Part shown: positions 53,519 through 62,156 of the stretch, one piece after another | How the letters are laid out: every line of letters begins with the position of its first letter | How positions within the stretch are numbered: position 1 is the stretch's first letter | Source of the DNA: an uncultured Phycisphaerae bacterium | GTDB lineage: Bacteria > Planctomycetota > Phycisphaerae > Sedimentisphaerales > Anaerohalosphaeraceae | NCBI GenBank assembly: GCA_937949545.1 | Contig: CALEDR010000030.1 | Coordinates: forward strand, 62,001-126,000 | Direction: 5' to 3' | DNA length: 64,000 nt | Position numbers and translations under genes: made by a program | Notes under the pieces: model-generated | The model's database searches: none | Seen by the model: the letters and a program-made list of their open reading frames with translations, nothing else | What the model was told of the DNA's origin: nothing

Positions 53519-53554
53519 GAAACAAATTCCCCCAAAACATATAATAGATATATC

Positions 53555-54982
53555 CTATTTGTAAACAGTTATTTTCAAGACTCGTGCCGTTTGCGGACCT
53601 ATTTTGGCCCCTTCGGAGATTCGGATTGGAACAACCCAGAGAATTTTTTGAGAGTCTTCCGCAATAAACGCCTTTTTTTTCAGGGTGAAATCGACCTTGG
53701 AGAGTGTCAGAAATTTGCCGACCTTTTTGGATTGACTCATCCCCAAGGGCACGAATCGGTCCCCCGGCTTGCGCATCCGAATCCGAATTGGTCCGTCAAT
53801 CTTGTCCGCGTCAAAATATTCAGTCCAGCTGCTTGGCCCCTTTGCGGCAGGCTGTTCTTTCATCCCTGTTTCCAAAAGCTCCGCCGTAACCCGCCAGGGT
53901 CCGAATTGACAACTCTGTCCGGGCTGAAGAATCACCGGTTCCCGGACATCCGCCTCGTCTGCTTGCGGCAGGCGTCGAAGAACAATCTCTGTTTCACTCG
54001 TGCGGCACTCAATCCCATCCGGCAGATGAAAACACCTCCGCCTCGGCTGATAGATACTCTCAACCAGCTGTCGATAATGTCGGCCGGTATAATCACGAAG
54101 CCCCGCATTCAAACGCTCCAGACAGTCCCGGAAAATCTCTCCCAAAACAACCGGACTGATGTCCTGCAGGGCCGTGCGGTTCAGCTTCAGCAAACCATCC
54201 GGCTCAACCGACACGGCGATGACAAAACCGCTTTGGACCTGCGGCTCAATTTTCTCAAATAGCCGCCGACAGCTTTCCGCCAGCCGCAGCAAGTCTGCCT
54301 CAAGATTTCCCCTGGCGGTTTGACGAAGTCGAGGCAGCAGGATATGGCGAATCCGGTTGCGGGCAAACCGAGGGTCGGCGTTGGTTGCATCCTCCCGCCA
54401 AACAACGTTTCTCTCCTGACAATACGCAAGAATCTGACGGCGGCTGACAGTCAGCATCGGACGGATAAAACGAACTCCCTCCAGGACAGACGAAGGCCAA
54501 ATGCCGCACAAGCCCCGAAAACCGGTTCCGCGAAGCAGACGAAAAAGAAGCGTTTCCAGCAGGTCATCCTGCTGATGAGCCCCTGCCGCCGCATCCGCTT
54601 TCCAGTCGCGGACCATTTGGGCCAGATGCCGAAGGCGAAGAACCCGTGCAGCCGTCTCAATCGAAAGGCGGTTCTGCCGGGCATACGAAGCGGCATCAAC
54701 AGAACAGGAAAAAAACGGCAGGCCCCTGGCAGACGCCTGTTCCCGAACAAATCGGCAGTCTGCCTCTGAATCCGCTCCGCGAAGCTTGTGATTGACATGG
54801 CCGACAGCGAATTCCGCTTCGACCGCACCGGCTTGTTTCAGACGCACAAGCGCCTCGAGCATCGCCATCGAATCCATCCCGCCGGAAACAGCCAGCAGCA
54901 GCCGGCTGCCGGGCAAAAGCAGCCCGCACCGGTTCATCCATTCGGCAACCGCATGTTCGAGGTGTACCGCCGAAGAGTCCAT
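53555..54982 (-). CDS. tilS: tRNA(Ile)-lysidine synthase
   Basis: Modifies C34 of the AUA-reading tRNA-Ile to lysidine. 475 residues with the PP-loop LLAVSGGMDSMAMLEALVRL (about 28-47), GHVNHKLRGADSEADCRFVR, AGAHQQDDLLETLLFRLLRGTGFRGLCGI, and C-terminal TilS domains ending SEGAKIGPQTARVLKITVYK. Four bases separate it from the upstream lipoprotein phosphatase gene. Confidence 0.94.
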   Translation of the reverse strand: MDSSAVHLEHAVAEWMNRCGLLLPGSRLLLAVSGGMDSMAMLEALVRLKQAGAVEAEFAVGHVNHKLRGADSEADCRFVREQASARGLPFFSCSVDAASYARQNRLSIETAARVLRLRHLAQMVRDWKADAAAGAHQQDDLLETLLFRLLRGTGFRGLCGIWPSSVLEGVRFIRPMLTVSRRQILAYCQERNVVWREDATNADPRFARNRIRHILLPRLRQTARGNLEADLLRLAESCRRLFEKIEPQVQSGFVIAVSVEPDGLLKLNRTALQDISPVVLGEIFRDCLERLNAGLRDYTGRHYRQLVESIYQPRRRCFHLPDGIECRTSETEIVLRRLPQADEADVREPVILQPGQSCQFGPWRVTAELLETGMKEQPAAKGPSSWTEYFDADKIDGPIRIRMRKPGDRFVPLGMSQSKKVGKFLTLSKVDFTLKKKAFIAEDSQKILWVVPIRISEGAKIGPQTARVLKITVYK

Positions 54983-54986
54983 AAAA

Positions 54987-55892
54987 TCAGTTCACTTGGA
55001 CAGTCTTGAGGGGCCATTGAATCACCGCCCAAACCGGGAAATGGTCGGACGGATAGCGCCCTTCGAACGTCCGCTGGTCAATTTCGACCTGAAGCACAGC
55101 AAGGCCCTGCGGTATGAGAATATGGTCAATTTTGGCCGTATTCAATCGCCGCCCGAAATCATGCCATGTGCCGACGGGCTGCCGGTCCGGATAAAGTGTC
55201 TGCCAGGCATCCCTCAGAGCCGGCCCTTTTTCAGACAAAAGCGGCTCCAGGGCCGGATTCGACAATTCCATATTAAAATCGCCCAGTACAATCACCGCCG
55301 AATCCGCCGGCAGCGATGCTGTCTTTTCCGCCAGCAGCCGAATGCTTTTTTCGCGGGAACTCTGGGATTGATGGTCCAGATGAACATTATAAACCCACAG
55401 CAGCCGGCGGCTCGCCCGCTCCTGCAGGCAAATCCAGGTGCAGATGCGGGGAATCTGATTGCCCCAGTGTTTGGACCCGGGGATGTCCGGAGTGTCCGAA
55501 AACCAAAAGGTGCCGGCATCCAGCCGTTCAAAACGGTCTTTGCGGTAAAAAATCGGACAGGATTCGCCCGCCCGGTTCCCATCATCCCGGCAGACAAATA
55601 CATACTCATAAACAGGCAGGGCTCGCCCGATTTGCTCAACCTGAAAATCCAGGGCCTCCTGCAGGGCCAGCACATCCGCCCCATATTCCGCCAGCAGAGA
55701 AAAAACTGACTCCCTGCGGCGGTCCCAGCGGTTGGGGCCGTCATCCGCCGTGCCGTAGCGAATATTAAACGTAACCGCCTTGAGCATATCGGGCTGAATC
55801 GAACTGGAAGCCGCCCTGTCCGTCTTTTCTGAACCTTTTTCGCAGCCCAGAAAGACCGCCGCAAGAATCCCGCTCCATATCAAAATCCGCAT
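54987..55892 (-). CDS. Endonuclease/exonuclease/phosphatase-family lipoprotein
   Basis: A 301-residue exported lipoprotein with lipobox AVFLGC (Cys near 17) and an EEP fold: TFNIRYGTADDGPNRWDRRR, DVLALQEALDFQ (Glu metal ligand), VIVLGDFNMELSNPAL, IDHILIP and YPSDHFPVWAVIQ. Members cleave phosphodiesters or sugar phosphates; substrate unknown. ATG at 55892 follows AAGGAG. Confidence 0.88.
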   Translation of the reverse strand: MRILIWSGILAAVFLGCEKGSEKTDRAASSSIQPDMLKAVTFNIRYGTADDGPNRWDRRRESVFSLLAEYGADVLALQEALDFQVEQIGRALPVYEYVFVCRDDGNRAGESCPIFYRKDRFERLDAGTFWFSDTPDIPGSKHWGNQIPRICTWICLQERASRRLLWVYNVHLDHQSQSSREKSIRLLAEKTASLPADSAVIVLGDFNMELSNPALEPLLSEKGPALRDAWQTLYPDRQPVGTWHDFGRRLNTAKIDHILIPQGLAVLQVEIDQRTFEGRYPSDHFPVWAVIQWPLKTVQVN

Positions 55893-55923
55893 CGTGTTCT
55901 CCTTCGCTATCTGCCGATTCAAT

Positions 55924-55955
55924 AAAAAAGGGCCTGCCCATCCCTGAACAGACCC
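55924..55955 (-). terminator. Intrinsic terminator of the TPR-like lipoprotein gene
   Basis: On the minus strand GGGTCTG pairs with CAGGCCC (one U-G pair) around a 12-base loop, followed by TTTTTT. It lies 30 bases after the lipoprotein gene. Confidence 0.7.
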
Positions 55956-55984
55956 GCAATTGTCATTCGGATTTCCCGACGATG

Positions 55985-56791
55985 TTAATCTCCCTGAATT
56001 CGGAAGTCCGGCGCCGACCTCGGATTGGGTGTGGACAGCTCCTTGATGCGTTCAACAGCATACTCTGTATTGTTTACGTACATAGACTCTTTTTCCACAG
56101 CCAGTCGGTAAAGCGCCAGGGCATCGGCCCGCATTCGAAGCCGCCGGTCCAGCACATAAGCCGCCCGGAACCGAGCCGGATAACGGGTCTCCGGATTCCA
56201 CTGGAACGTCCGCTGATAAAGCACGGCCGCCAGCTCATAATTCTTCAGATATTCATAAATTCGGGCGGCACGATAAGCGGCATCATCGATTTTGTCGCTG
56301 GTCGGATAATTGGTGATGACCTGGTTAAACAGCTGCAGAGCCTGCCGCAGAATCGCCTCATTGGCAACAATAATCAAACCGCCGGACTGGCGATACAAAC
56401 TCATTCCCTGTTCATACAGTTTATCCGCTTCAGGAATCGATTCAGAGGCCGACAGATTCACCGGCAGCCACTCCCCCGGCATCAGATAATTGTAGCGGAC
56501 CGCCTGGTCAAACGTCCTCAGCTCCGTGCGCGCCCAGCGCAGCTTGGTCGCATTGCCGGTGGATTCATAATAGGCAATCAAATCCAGCAGAGATTTTTTG
56601 TATCCCTCCCGCGCCGCCGCCAGCTGTTCCACATAATCCACCTCACGGGCATTCGGCATCAGGACCCCCTGCTGAATCCGAGCCAAGTCGCTGTCTGTCA
56701 AATGTACGTCCGTTACACGAGGGTTGCTGCAGCCGCTCAGGAATCCTACCGTGACAACAGCTGCAAGTGCCGCTGATACCATCGTTTTCAT
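55985..56791 (-). CDS. TPR-like lipoprotein, BamD-like helical repeats
   Basis: A 268-residue lipoprotein with lipobox GFLSGC (Cys near 21) and helical repeats similar to tetratricopeptide units (AILRQALQLFNQVITNYPTSDKIDDAAYRAARIYEYLKNYELAAVLYQRTFQWNP). BamD-like layout suggests an outer-membrane or periplasmic scaffold, but no specific BamD signature is seen. ATG at 56791 preceded by AAAGGA; the frame continues upstream to 56890 without support. Confidence 0.75.
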   Translation of the reverse strand: MKTMVSAALAAVVTVGFLSGCSNPRVTDVHLTDSDLARIQQGVLMPNAREVDYVEQLAAAREGYKKSLLDLIAYYESTGNATKLRWARTELRTFDQAVRYNYLMPGEWLPVNLSASESIPEADKLYEQGMSLYRQSGGLIIVANEAILRQALQLFNQVITNYPTSDKIDDAAYRAARIYEYLKNYELAAVLYQRTFQWNPETRYPARFRAAYVLDRRLRMRADALALYRLAVEKESMYVNNTEYAVERIKELSTPNPRSAPDFRIQGD

Positions 56792-56883
56792 ATTTGTTCC
56801 TTTCGAACCCATTTCGCCGTTTTTATTTTTTATTACCATACCACGTTCGAATCGATTGTCAAGAAAATCAGCCCCTTCGCCCT

Positions 56884-57645
56884 TTACCACTGGGCTTCAA
56901 TGTAAGGCCCGATCGGCCCTTCGGGCTTCGGCTTGGGTCTGGAGTTGACAATCGCCTCCGCAAGCGGCAAATCGCTTTTGCGGGTAATCTTCAAATTTGT
57001 AAAGTCCGTTTCGACGATGTGCACTTTCTGGCCGAGTGCTTCGACTAGTTGGGCATCGTCTGTAATCTTCATTTTGCCCAGCTTGCCTATTTTCACATAG
57101 GCCTCACGAAGCAACTTGGCATCAAAGACCTGCGGCGTTTGGGCCTCATAGAGATTCTCCCGGTCAATCGTCTCCGACACAGTCCCTTTTTGAACCCGTT
57201 TCAGGGTCCCATTGACCGGACAGGCAAGAATGGCCGCTCCCGTCTGGGCGGCCTTCTGGAAAACAGCATCCACCCAGTCTGCTGTCAAACAGCATCGGAC
57301 GGCATCATGTACGGCAATCAGGTCAATATCCGGACGAATTTTTTCCAAAGCCTTGGCCACCGTCTCAAAACGCTCCGCACCGCCAAAGCAAAGCTTCACC
57401 CCGTTAAAAGCCAGAGTAGAGCCCCATTTGACCGTCACCAGTTCCTCGTCTTCCTTCGAAATGGCCATAATAATCTGTTTGACTTCGTCCCGACTAGCGA
57501 AAAATTCGATGCTGCGCAGAAACGCCGCACGCCCCGCCACTTCGACAAAGGGCTTCTTCCGGTCGCCTCCAAAGCGGGCACTGGCCCCGGCCGCACAGAT
57601 AATCACTCCAACTGTTTTTCCCAAAGGTTTCTTCTCCGTATCCAT
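56884..57645 (-). CDS. ispD: 2-C-methyl-D-erythritol 4-phosphate cytidylyltransferase
   Basis: MEP-pathway step three. 253 residues with VGVIICAAGASARFGGDRKKPFVEVAGR, IAVHDAVRCCLTADWVDAV, TVSETIDRENLYEAQTPQVFD and ITDDAQLVEALGQKVHIVETD. Family starts LPAAGxGxRM; here ICAAGASARFGG. The C-terminus is extended by about 20 residues rich in Pro. Start at 57645 with GGAAG upstream. Confidence 0.93.
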   Translation of the reverse strand: MDTEKKPLGKTVGVIICAAGASARFGGDRKKPFVEVAGRAAFLRSIEFFASRDEVKQIIMAISKEDEELVTVKWGSTLAFNGVKLCFGGAERFETVAKALEKIRPDIDLIAVHDAVRCCLTADWVDAVFQKAAQTGAAILACPVNGTLKRVQKGTVSETIDRENLYEAQTPQVFDAKLLREAYVKIGKLGKMKITDDAQLVEALGQKVHIVETDFTNLKITRKSDLPLAEAIVNSRPKPKPEGPIGPYIEAQW

Positions 57646-57671
57646 CAGCCTGCTTCCTCTTGCGTATCCCC

Positions 57672-58211
57672 TTAATATTCGATTCCCCTTCGGGCGCAAA
57701 TCCCTTTCTCAAAAGGATGCTTGACGGATTTCATCTCCGTCACCAGGTCTGCCAGGTCCATCAGCTCCTGCGAGGCGCCTCGTCCGGTCAGCACCAGTTC
57801 CACACGAGGGTCCCGGGCGGCAAGCACCTGGCGGATATCGTCTATCGACACAAGCCCTTTGGACAAACAAAAAACAATCTCATCCAGAATAATCAAGTCA
57901 TAATACCGCTCATGGGCGGCCGTCTGAATCTTTTTCAGGGCTTTGACGACCGCCGTCCGGATTCGTTCGATGGACTCCCGGTCTCCCATCGATTCAAACA
58001 TATCCCAGGGTTCATCTAGAGATAAAAGCGTGATGTTCCCGATATTTTGAAGGCCGGCCCGTTCCCCGAGATTCAGGGAAGAGGGCTTGAGGAATTGGTA
58101 AATCAGAACTCGTCCACCGTGGCCCGCCGTCCGCAAAGCCAACCCGAGAGCAGCCGTCGTTTTGCCCTTCCCGTCACCGGTGTAAATCTGTACAAGCCCT
58201 TTTTCAAGCAT
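57672..58211 (-). CDS. cobO: Cob(I)alamin adenosyltransferase, CobA/CobO type
   Basis: Adenosylates corrinoids to make coenzyme B12. 179 residues with P-loop VQIYTGDGKGKTTAALGLALR, RVLIYQFLKPS, DLIILDEIVFCLSKGLV and VELVLTGRGASQELMDLADLVTEM. A short ribosome site is weak; ATG at 58211 or TTG at 58220 may start it. It lies 26 bases before ispD. Suggests B12-dependent enzymes elsewhere. Confidence 0.94.
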   Translation of the reverse strand: MLEKGLVQIYTGDGKGKTTAALGLALRTAGHGGRVLIYQFLKPSSLNLGERAGLQNIGNITLLSLDEPWDMFESMGDRESIERIRTAVVKALKKIQTAAHERYYDLIILDEIVFCLSKGLVSIDDIRQVLAARDPRVELVLTGRGASQELMDLADLVTEMKSVKHPFEKGICARRGIEY

Positions 58212-58249
58212 AGGGCTCAATCATAGGTCTGACGGCGTGAGAAGAAAAG

Positions 58250-58283
58250 AAAAAAACGCCTGTCAGCTGCTGACAGACGTTTG
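58250..58283 (-). terminator. Intrinsic terminator of the small PilZ gene
   Basis: On the minus strand the perfect stem CTGTCAG-CAG-CTGACAG, extended by ACG/CGT pairs, is followed by a T-run (58256-58251). It lies 21 bases after the PilZ gene. Confidence 0.8.
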
Positions 58284-58303
58284 GAATCTTCAGAAAAAAA
58301 TGT

Positions 58304-58669
58304 CTAAACAACCATAAATTGTTCAACGGGTTGGCTTTCGGCGGGCTTAAACGGAAGGGGCTCCGAAAACTGGACAGCCACTCTCCGCAAATAAGGTCCT
58401 AATTGATCCACACGGCAGATTCGGCCGTCTCGTATAAAATTCGCCAGCCCAAATGTTTCATCCTCCCCAAACTGGGGAATGCTGAAGCGGGCTGTGATGT
58501 GTTCACCCGGACTGGGGCAGCGGTCAGAATAACAGGAAAAGGCCGCCCCGCTGCTGGAAATGTCAATCATTTGGCCCTGGGTAAGAATGTCATCATAATC
58601 TTCTGCAAACCAAACCGGCCAGCTGTAGCGTAATCGTTTTTCAGCCCTTCGTTCGACCATCGATTCCAT
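58304..58669 (-). CDS. Single-domain PilZ protein
   Basis: A 121-residue PilZ protein that should bind c-di-GMP: RxxxR motif in ERRAEKRLRYSWPVWF (about 6-21) and DxSxxG in MIDISSSGAAFSCY (about 34-47), both canonical. ATG at 58669 has GGAGG five bases upstream; a start at 58681 is less likely. It stands alone between cobO and murD, with its own terminator and a 260-base upstream gap. Confidence 0.9.
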   Translation of the reverse strand: MESMVERRAEKRLRYSWPVWFAEDYDDILTQGQMIDISSSGAAFSCYSDRCPSPGEHITARFSIPQFGEDETFGLANFIRDGRICRVDQLGPYLRRVAVQFSEPLPFKPAESQPVEQFMVV

Positions 58670-58930
58670 AAAAACCTCCAATCATTCTGCCGTTTCTCGT
58701 TGTCGTTTCTGCTTAGACAGACTGTCGGAGAAAAAGAAAAGCCGGTTAATGGAAGAATTGTCCCTATAGAATTCGGGAAATATAGAAAAAGAAAAAAAAT
58801 TGCGGAGTTTTAGAAAGTTTTCGAGATTACGTGGGTGATTTCCACATTTTTATTCGGAACTAAACTTTCCGGAAGTGTTTTGTTCAGATTCCAAAAATTT
58901 TTCAAATCTCTTTTTGTGGTCTGATAACTG

Positions 58931-60295
58931 CTATTTTTGAAGGTTCAAGACCGCCTGACGGAAAACAGTTCCCCTCTCTTGATAGTTTTTGAACATATCA
59001 TAGCTGGCACAGGCAGGACTCATCAAAACAACATCCCCTTTTTGTGCCATTTTTGAACACAAAAGAACCGCTTCTTCCATAGATGCGGCTTTTCGAATAA
59101 CTGCCTTAGAAGGGCCTGCCGCCTTGACCGCATCGAGGATTTTGTCGGCGGTCTGGCCAATGAGAACAACGGCTTTGCAGCGGGCCGCAATGCATCGGCC
59201 GAGTTCTTCGAAACCGATATGTTTATCATAACCGCCCGCGATTAAAATCTTGGGTTCTTCGATGCCGTTCAAGGCGGCCATCGTGCTGATAGGTGTCGTC
59301 GCCTTCGAATCATTGTACCAGCGGACACCGTTGACTTCGGCCACAAACTGCATCCGGTGTTCAAGACCCTGAAAGCCCGCAATCGCTTCCAGCAGCATCT
59401 TTTTATCTGCATCGAAAACATCTGCAATTGTTAAAGCCGCTGCAAGGTTTTGAAGATTCACCCGCCCGGGCAGACGAAAAACATGGCGGTATTCATCACA
59501 AATATCTTCAACCTTAAACAAGAAGCAGCGGCGAAAATCCTGCTTCGAATACTCCGCAAACCATTCAAGACCGGTTTGATCTTCCGCATTAAAAACAGAA
59601 ACAGGCGAAAAGTCCGGATTAGGCCGCTGGTTTTCAAACAGGATTCTTTTGGCCGCTGCGTACGCCTCAAAAGTGACGTGACGGTCGAGGTGGTTAGGGC
59701 TTAAATTTGTCAAAAGAGCGATATCAGCCCCCCGTCTGCATTGGGACAATTGCTCAATTTGAAAACTGCTGATTTCCAGAACAACAATATCTTTTTCCGT
59801 CAGCTCTTTCAGAAGCCCCAAAAGCGGACGATTTCCGATATTGCCGCTTAAGTAAACATTTCCATAAGCCCATCTTTCAGATGCAGATGCGGCTTCGAGC
59901 AGGTGGGCCGTTAAGGCCGTGGTTGTGCTTTTGCCGTTCGAGCCGGTAATGGCGGCAATCCGGGCGGGACATCGCTCGAAAAACAACTCCACCTGCGAGG
60001 TGATGACAGCCCCGGCCCGGCGGGCAATTTGGAGAAAGGAATTGTCAGGCGGCACGGCTGGATTGACAACAACAACGTCGGCCGTGCGGAAATCCTCTTC
60101 GAGATGGCCGCCCAGGTGCCAGATAATCGGTAAAGAGCGCAGGGAATCAATGGTTTCGCGAAGTTTGGATTCGTCGGCCAAATCGGTCACGGTAACACGT
60201 CCGCCCTGCTCACAGACAAAACGGACGCTGTCCTGTCCGCCGCCGAACGAACCTAAGCCCATCACAACAATACGCTTATCTCTCAATTCAATCAC
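58931..60295 (-). CDS. murD: UDP-N-acetylmuramoylalanine-D-glutamate ligase
   Basis: Adds D-Glu in peptidoglycan precursor synthesis. 454 residues with an N-terminal Rossmann part (RIVVMGLGSFGGGQDSVRF), ATP loop AAITGSNGKSTTTALTAHLLEA, LTNLSPNHLDRH, EHRMQFVAEVNGVRWYNDSKATTP and the C-terminal GDVVLMSPACASYDMFKNYQERG. GTG start at 60295 with AAGGA eight bases upstream. It shows that this lineage builds peptidoglycan. Confidence 0.96.
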   Translation of the reverse strand: MIELRDKRIVVMGLGSFGGGQDSVRFVCEQGGRVTVTDLADESKLRETIDSLRSLPIIWHLGGHLEEDFRTADVVVVNPAVPPDNSFLQIARRAGAVITSQVELFFERCPARIAAITGSNGKSTTTALTAHLLEAASASERWAYGNVYLSGNIGNRPLLGLLKELTEKDIVVLEISSFQIEQLSQCRRGADIALLTNLSPNHLDRHVTFEAYAAAKRILFENQRPNPDFSPVSVFNAEDQTGLEWFAEYSKQDFRRCFLFKVEDICDEYRHVFRLPGRVNLQNLAAALTIADVFDADKKMLLEAIAGFQGLEHRMQFVAEVNGVRWYNDSKATTPISTMAALNGIEEPKILIAGGYDKHIGFEELGRCIAARCKAVVLIGQTADKILDAVKAAGPSKAVIRKAASMEEAVLLCSKMAQKGDVVLMSPACASYDMFKNYQERGTVFRQAVLNLQK

Positions 60296-60438
60296 AAAAG
60301 ATTCCTTTCTTTAAACGGCCTTAAAGATACCATCGGATTAAGAGGGTTGAAAATGAAAAAATGGGGCTTGAAGAAGAGTCGGATGAAAGAGACAATGCCG
60401 CATGATGTTTTGTCAGCAAGAGTAAGAGGAAAACAGGA

Positions 60439-60918
60439 ATGCGAGTAAAACCGAGAACGAACGAATATCCGGCACCGGAAGTGAAAAACTTTCCGGACTG
60501 CACCAAAATCCAAACCCATACCATCACCATCGTTCCGCGCTACAGCGAGACGGACCAGTCGGGGGTCATTCACCATACGGTCTATCCGGTCTGGTTTGAA
60601 ATGGGGCGGACGGAACTGCTGCGGGCAAACGGGCTGGCCTACAGCGACTTGGAGAAAAACGGGATTTACTTCGTCGTGGCGGAATTGAGCGTAAAGTACC
60701 GCAGGCCTGCATTTTATGATGAGAAACTGGATTTGATTACCACCTGCACGCGGATTACCAGCGCCCGGGTGGAGCACAGCTATCGGCTGATTCGGCAAAG
60801 CATGGGGGTCCTGCTGGCCGAAGGCAGCAGCATCCTGGCGTGTGTGGATCAGGATGGACGGCCGCGTCGGATGCCGGAATTTATGTACCCGGAAGAACAG
60901 ACAGAAGAAAATTCTTAA
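60439..60918 (+). CDS. Acyl-CoA thioesterase, YbgC/4-hydroxybenzoyl-CoA type hotdog fold
   Basis: A 159-residue hotdog-fold thioesterase with the catalytic segment IVPRYSETDQSGVIHHTVYPVWFEMGRTELLR (D39 and neighbours) and the ELSVKYRRPAFYDEKLDLITTCTRI strand region. An extra N-terminal 28 residues precede the fold. GAGG precedes the ATG. Likely role in releasing acyl-CoA; substrate unknown. Divergent from murD. Confidence 0.9.
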   Translation: MRVKPRTNEYPAPEVKNFPDCTKIQTHTITIVPRYSETDQSGVIHHTVYPVWFEMGRTELLRANGLAYSDLEKNGIYFVVAELSVKYRRPAFYDEKLDLITTCTRITSARVEHSYRLIRQSMGVLLAEGSSILACVDQDGRPRRMPEFMYPEEQTEENS

Positions 60919-61019
60919 AAAATTTTTAAAGAAACCAAACAAAACGTCTTATAATATCGACCCACTGAACAATATTTTTAAAAATAAGCCGTTTTTCTTA
61001 ACTTCTTCTTAAACTTTTC

Positions 61020-61048
61020 TTGAAAATCAACTCGCATTCTGCTATACT
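61020..61048 (+). promoter_or_regulatory. Near-consensus sigma-70 promoter in the 1.4-kb gap
   Basis: TTGAAA (61020-61025), 17-base spacer, TATACT (61043-61048). Predicted start near 61055, on a perfect inverted repeat ACTTGT-ATA-ACAAGT (61052-61066) that could be an operator or a 5' hairpin. Confidence 0.75.
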
Positions 61049-61054
61049 CACACT

Positions 61055-61630
61055 TGTATAACAAGTCAGGAACTGGGGGAAAACAGATGACCATATGCAC
61101 AAGAAAAGTTGAATTGATTTTGGCGGTCGAGGGCGGACGCGGGCCGCCGGAAGCACAACGGAAACGTCCGTTTAGGCTTAGGCGGCAGGATTTCTTAACC
61201 CTTTTTCCGATGATTCTTATGACAAAAACTTGCACTCATTCCGGACCGTTTCAGAGCACATCGCCTCTTCCGCTGCCTGCCCTTTCCGGCCGCGACCCGC
61301 CGCTTCCAGAAACAGCTCTGAGCACCGAGCAATCGATTTGGAAGCGGCGGATTTATTTTGTATGCTTTTCATAGACGAGGAAACGAGGTCAGGATCGATA
61401 ACTTAGAAAAGGATGGGATTATGCCGCTCAGAGCAGAAGACATCATTGACCCGTACCCGCACACGGGAGAATCGAAGGCGAAGGGACGAGGCCCGCCGGA
61501 AGAATAAGTGAGAAAAGGGATTTTAAGAAACGCCAAGAACTTTCCTAAAAAGCCCGCCGAAAATCCCACAAAAAAGTCGTGATAAAAAACAGAAAGCAGA
61601 CTTCAAAAGGTGTTCTGCTTTTTTTGTTTT
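61055..61630 (+). ncRNA. Candidate structured RNA or small-protein transcript, unidentified
   Basis: A roughly 575-nt unit between the promoter at 61020 and the terminator at 61593. No known ncRNA family (RNase P, tmRNA, SRP, 6S) fits. Structure: a perfect 12-bp inverted repeat at 61297-61308/61339-61350 around a 30-base loop, TCAGAGC at 61251 and 61428 both complementary to GCTCTGA at 61315, and several smaller hairpins. The plus frame 61087-61374 (95 codons) has GGGGGA before its ATG but an odd composition. The segment GGACGnGGnCCGCCGGAAG occurs at 61135 and 61484. Coding versus RNA cannot be settled here. Confidence 0.3.
61593..61625 (+). terminator. Intrinsic terminator closing the candidate RNA unit
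   Basis: AAAGCAGA (61593-61600) pairs with TCTGCTTT (61614-61621) around a 13-base loop and is followed by a T-run to 61625, then more T after one G. Confidence 0.75.
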
Positions 61631-61764
61631 TAAAGCACAAACCCTGGAACTGGTGCTCAGGGTATAAAGGGAGATTTTCAATTGGCAATTCCCGATTTCC
61701 GATTTTGGAAGCAAGCCGGCCGGAAATCACGGTTGAAAAAGGAGACGAAGTAATTATGAAAAAA

Positions 61765-61793
61765 CCACGGATTTACACAGATTGACACAGATT
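61765..61793 (-). repeat. Reverse copy of the dispersed AATCYGTG repeat
   Basis: On the minus strand it reads AATCTGTGTC AATCTGTGTA AATCCGTGG, the same unit as at 25668-25750. It lies in the decayed stretch before the McrC-like remnant. Confidence 0.75.
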
Positions 61794-61804
61794 TGCCTCC
61801 AAGC

Positions 61805-61832
61805 GGAACACATGATACGGAATACATGATAC
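61805..61832. repeat. Imperfect tandem repeat of 14 bp
   Basis: GGAACACATGATAC (61805-61818) is followed directly by GGAATACATGATAC (61819-61832), one mismatch. Probably a by-product of decay next to the repeat family member. Confidence 0.8.
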
Positions 61833-61877
61833 TTTAACAGTGTTGGACAGAACCATCTATAAATAATTGCAAGCCAT

Positions 61878-62156
61878 TTAATTCGCTCCGCCAATCTTTA
61901 TCAACTGTTTGCCTATGTGAAGAATCTGGAAAGCCGGGGCGGAGCGAATCGAACCTGCGAAGGGATGCTTCTGAATCCGACAGTCCGGCGGGAGCTGGAT
62001 GAGGAATGCACAATCGGGGGGCATCGGATCGCCTTCAAGACCATCAATCTGAATCAGGATTGGCGGCAGATTCACCGGGATTTGCTGACAATCATTCAAG
62101 AAAGTCCTCTGGCGGAATCCGGCAGCCGACAGGAAATCTTTTCTGCTTCAAAATAA
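61878..62156 (+). pseudogene. C-terminal remnant of an McrC-like restriction subunit
   Basis: The plus frame from about 61878 reads LIRSANLYQLFAYVKNLESR and then CEGMLLNPTVRRELDEE, GGHRIAFKTINLNQDWRQIH, ending at a stop at 62156. This is the C-terminal pattern of the McrC/LlaJI-type subunit of modification-dependent restriction systems (nLYQL.AY, eGmLLyPtv, hri..kTinLnqdW..I). An in-frame stop at 61860 and the absence of about 300 N-terminal residues show a truncated gene. An ORF beginning at a GTG at 61917 exists but lacks a proper start. Confidence 0.7.

Noticed and set aside
61054-61374. Plus-strand 106-codon frame in the 1.4-kb gap as a normal protein gene
   Set aside because: Composition (Pro/Thr/Ser-rich after residue 50) and lack of any motif argue against a standard gene. 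The shorter frame from 61087 has a ribosome-like site, so I kept it only as an option inside the RNA candidate.
61422-61508. Short frame of 28 codons ending GRGPPEE
   Set aside because: An AAGGAT site precedes the ATG, but the peptide is too short to support and lies within the structured unit.
61756-61785. Nine-codon frame starting MKKPRIYTD with a GGAG site
   Set aside because: Its sequence is largely the dispersed repeat; treated as repeat-derived.
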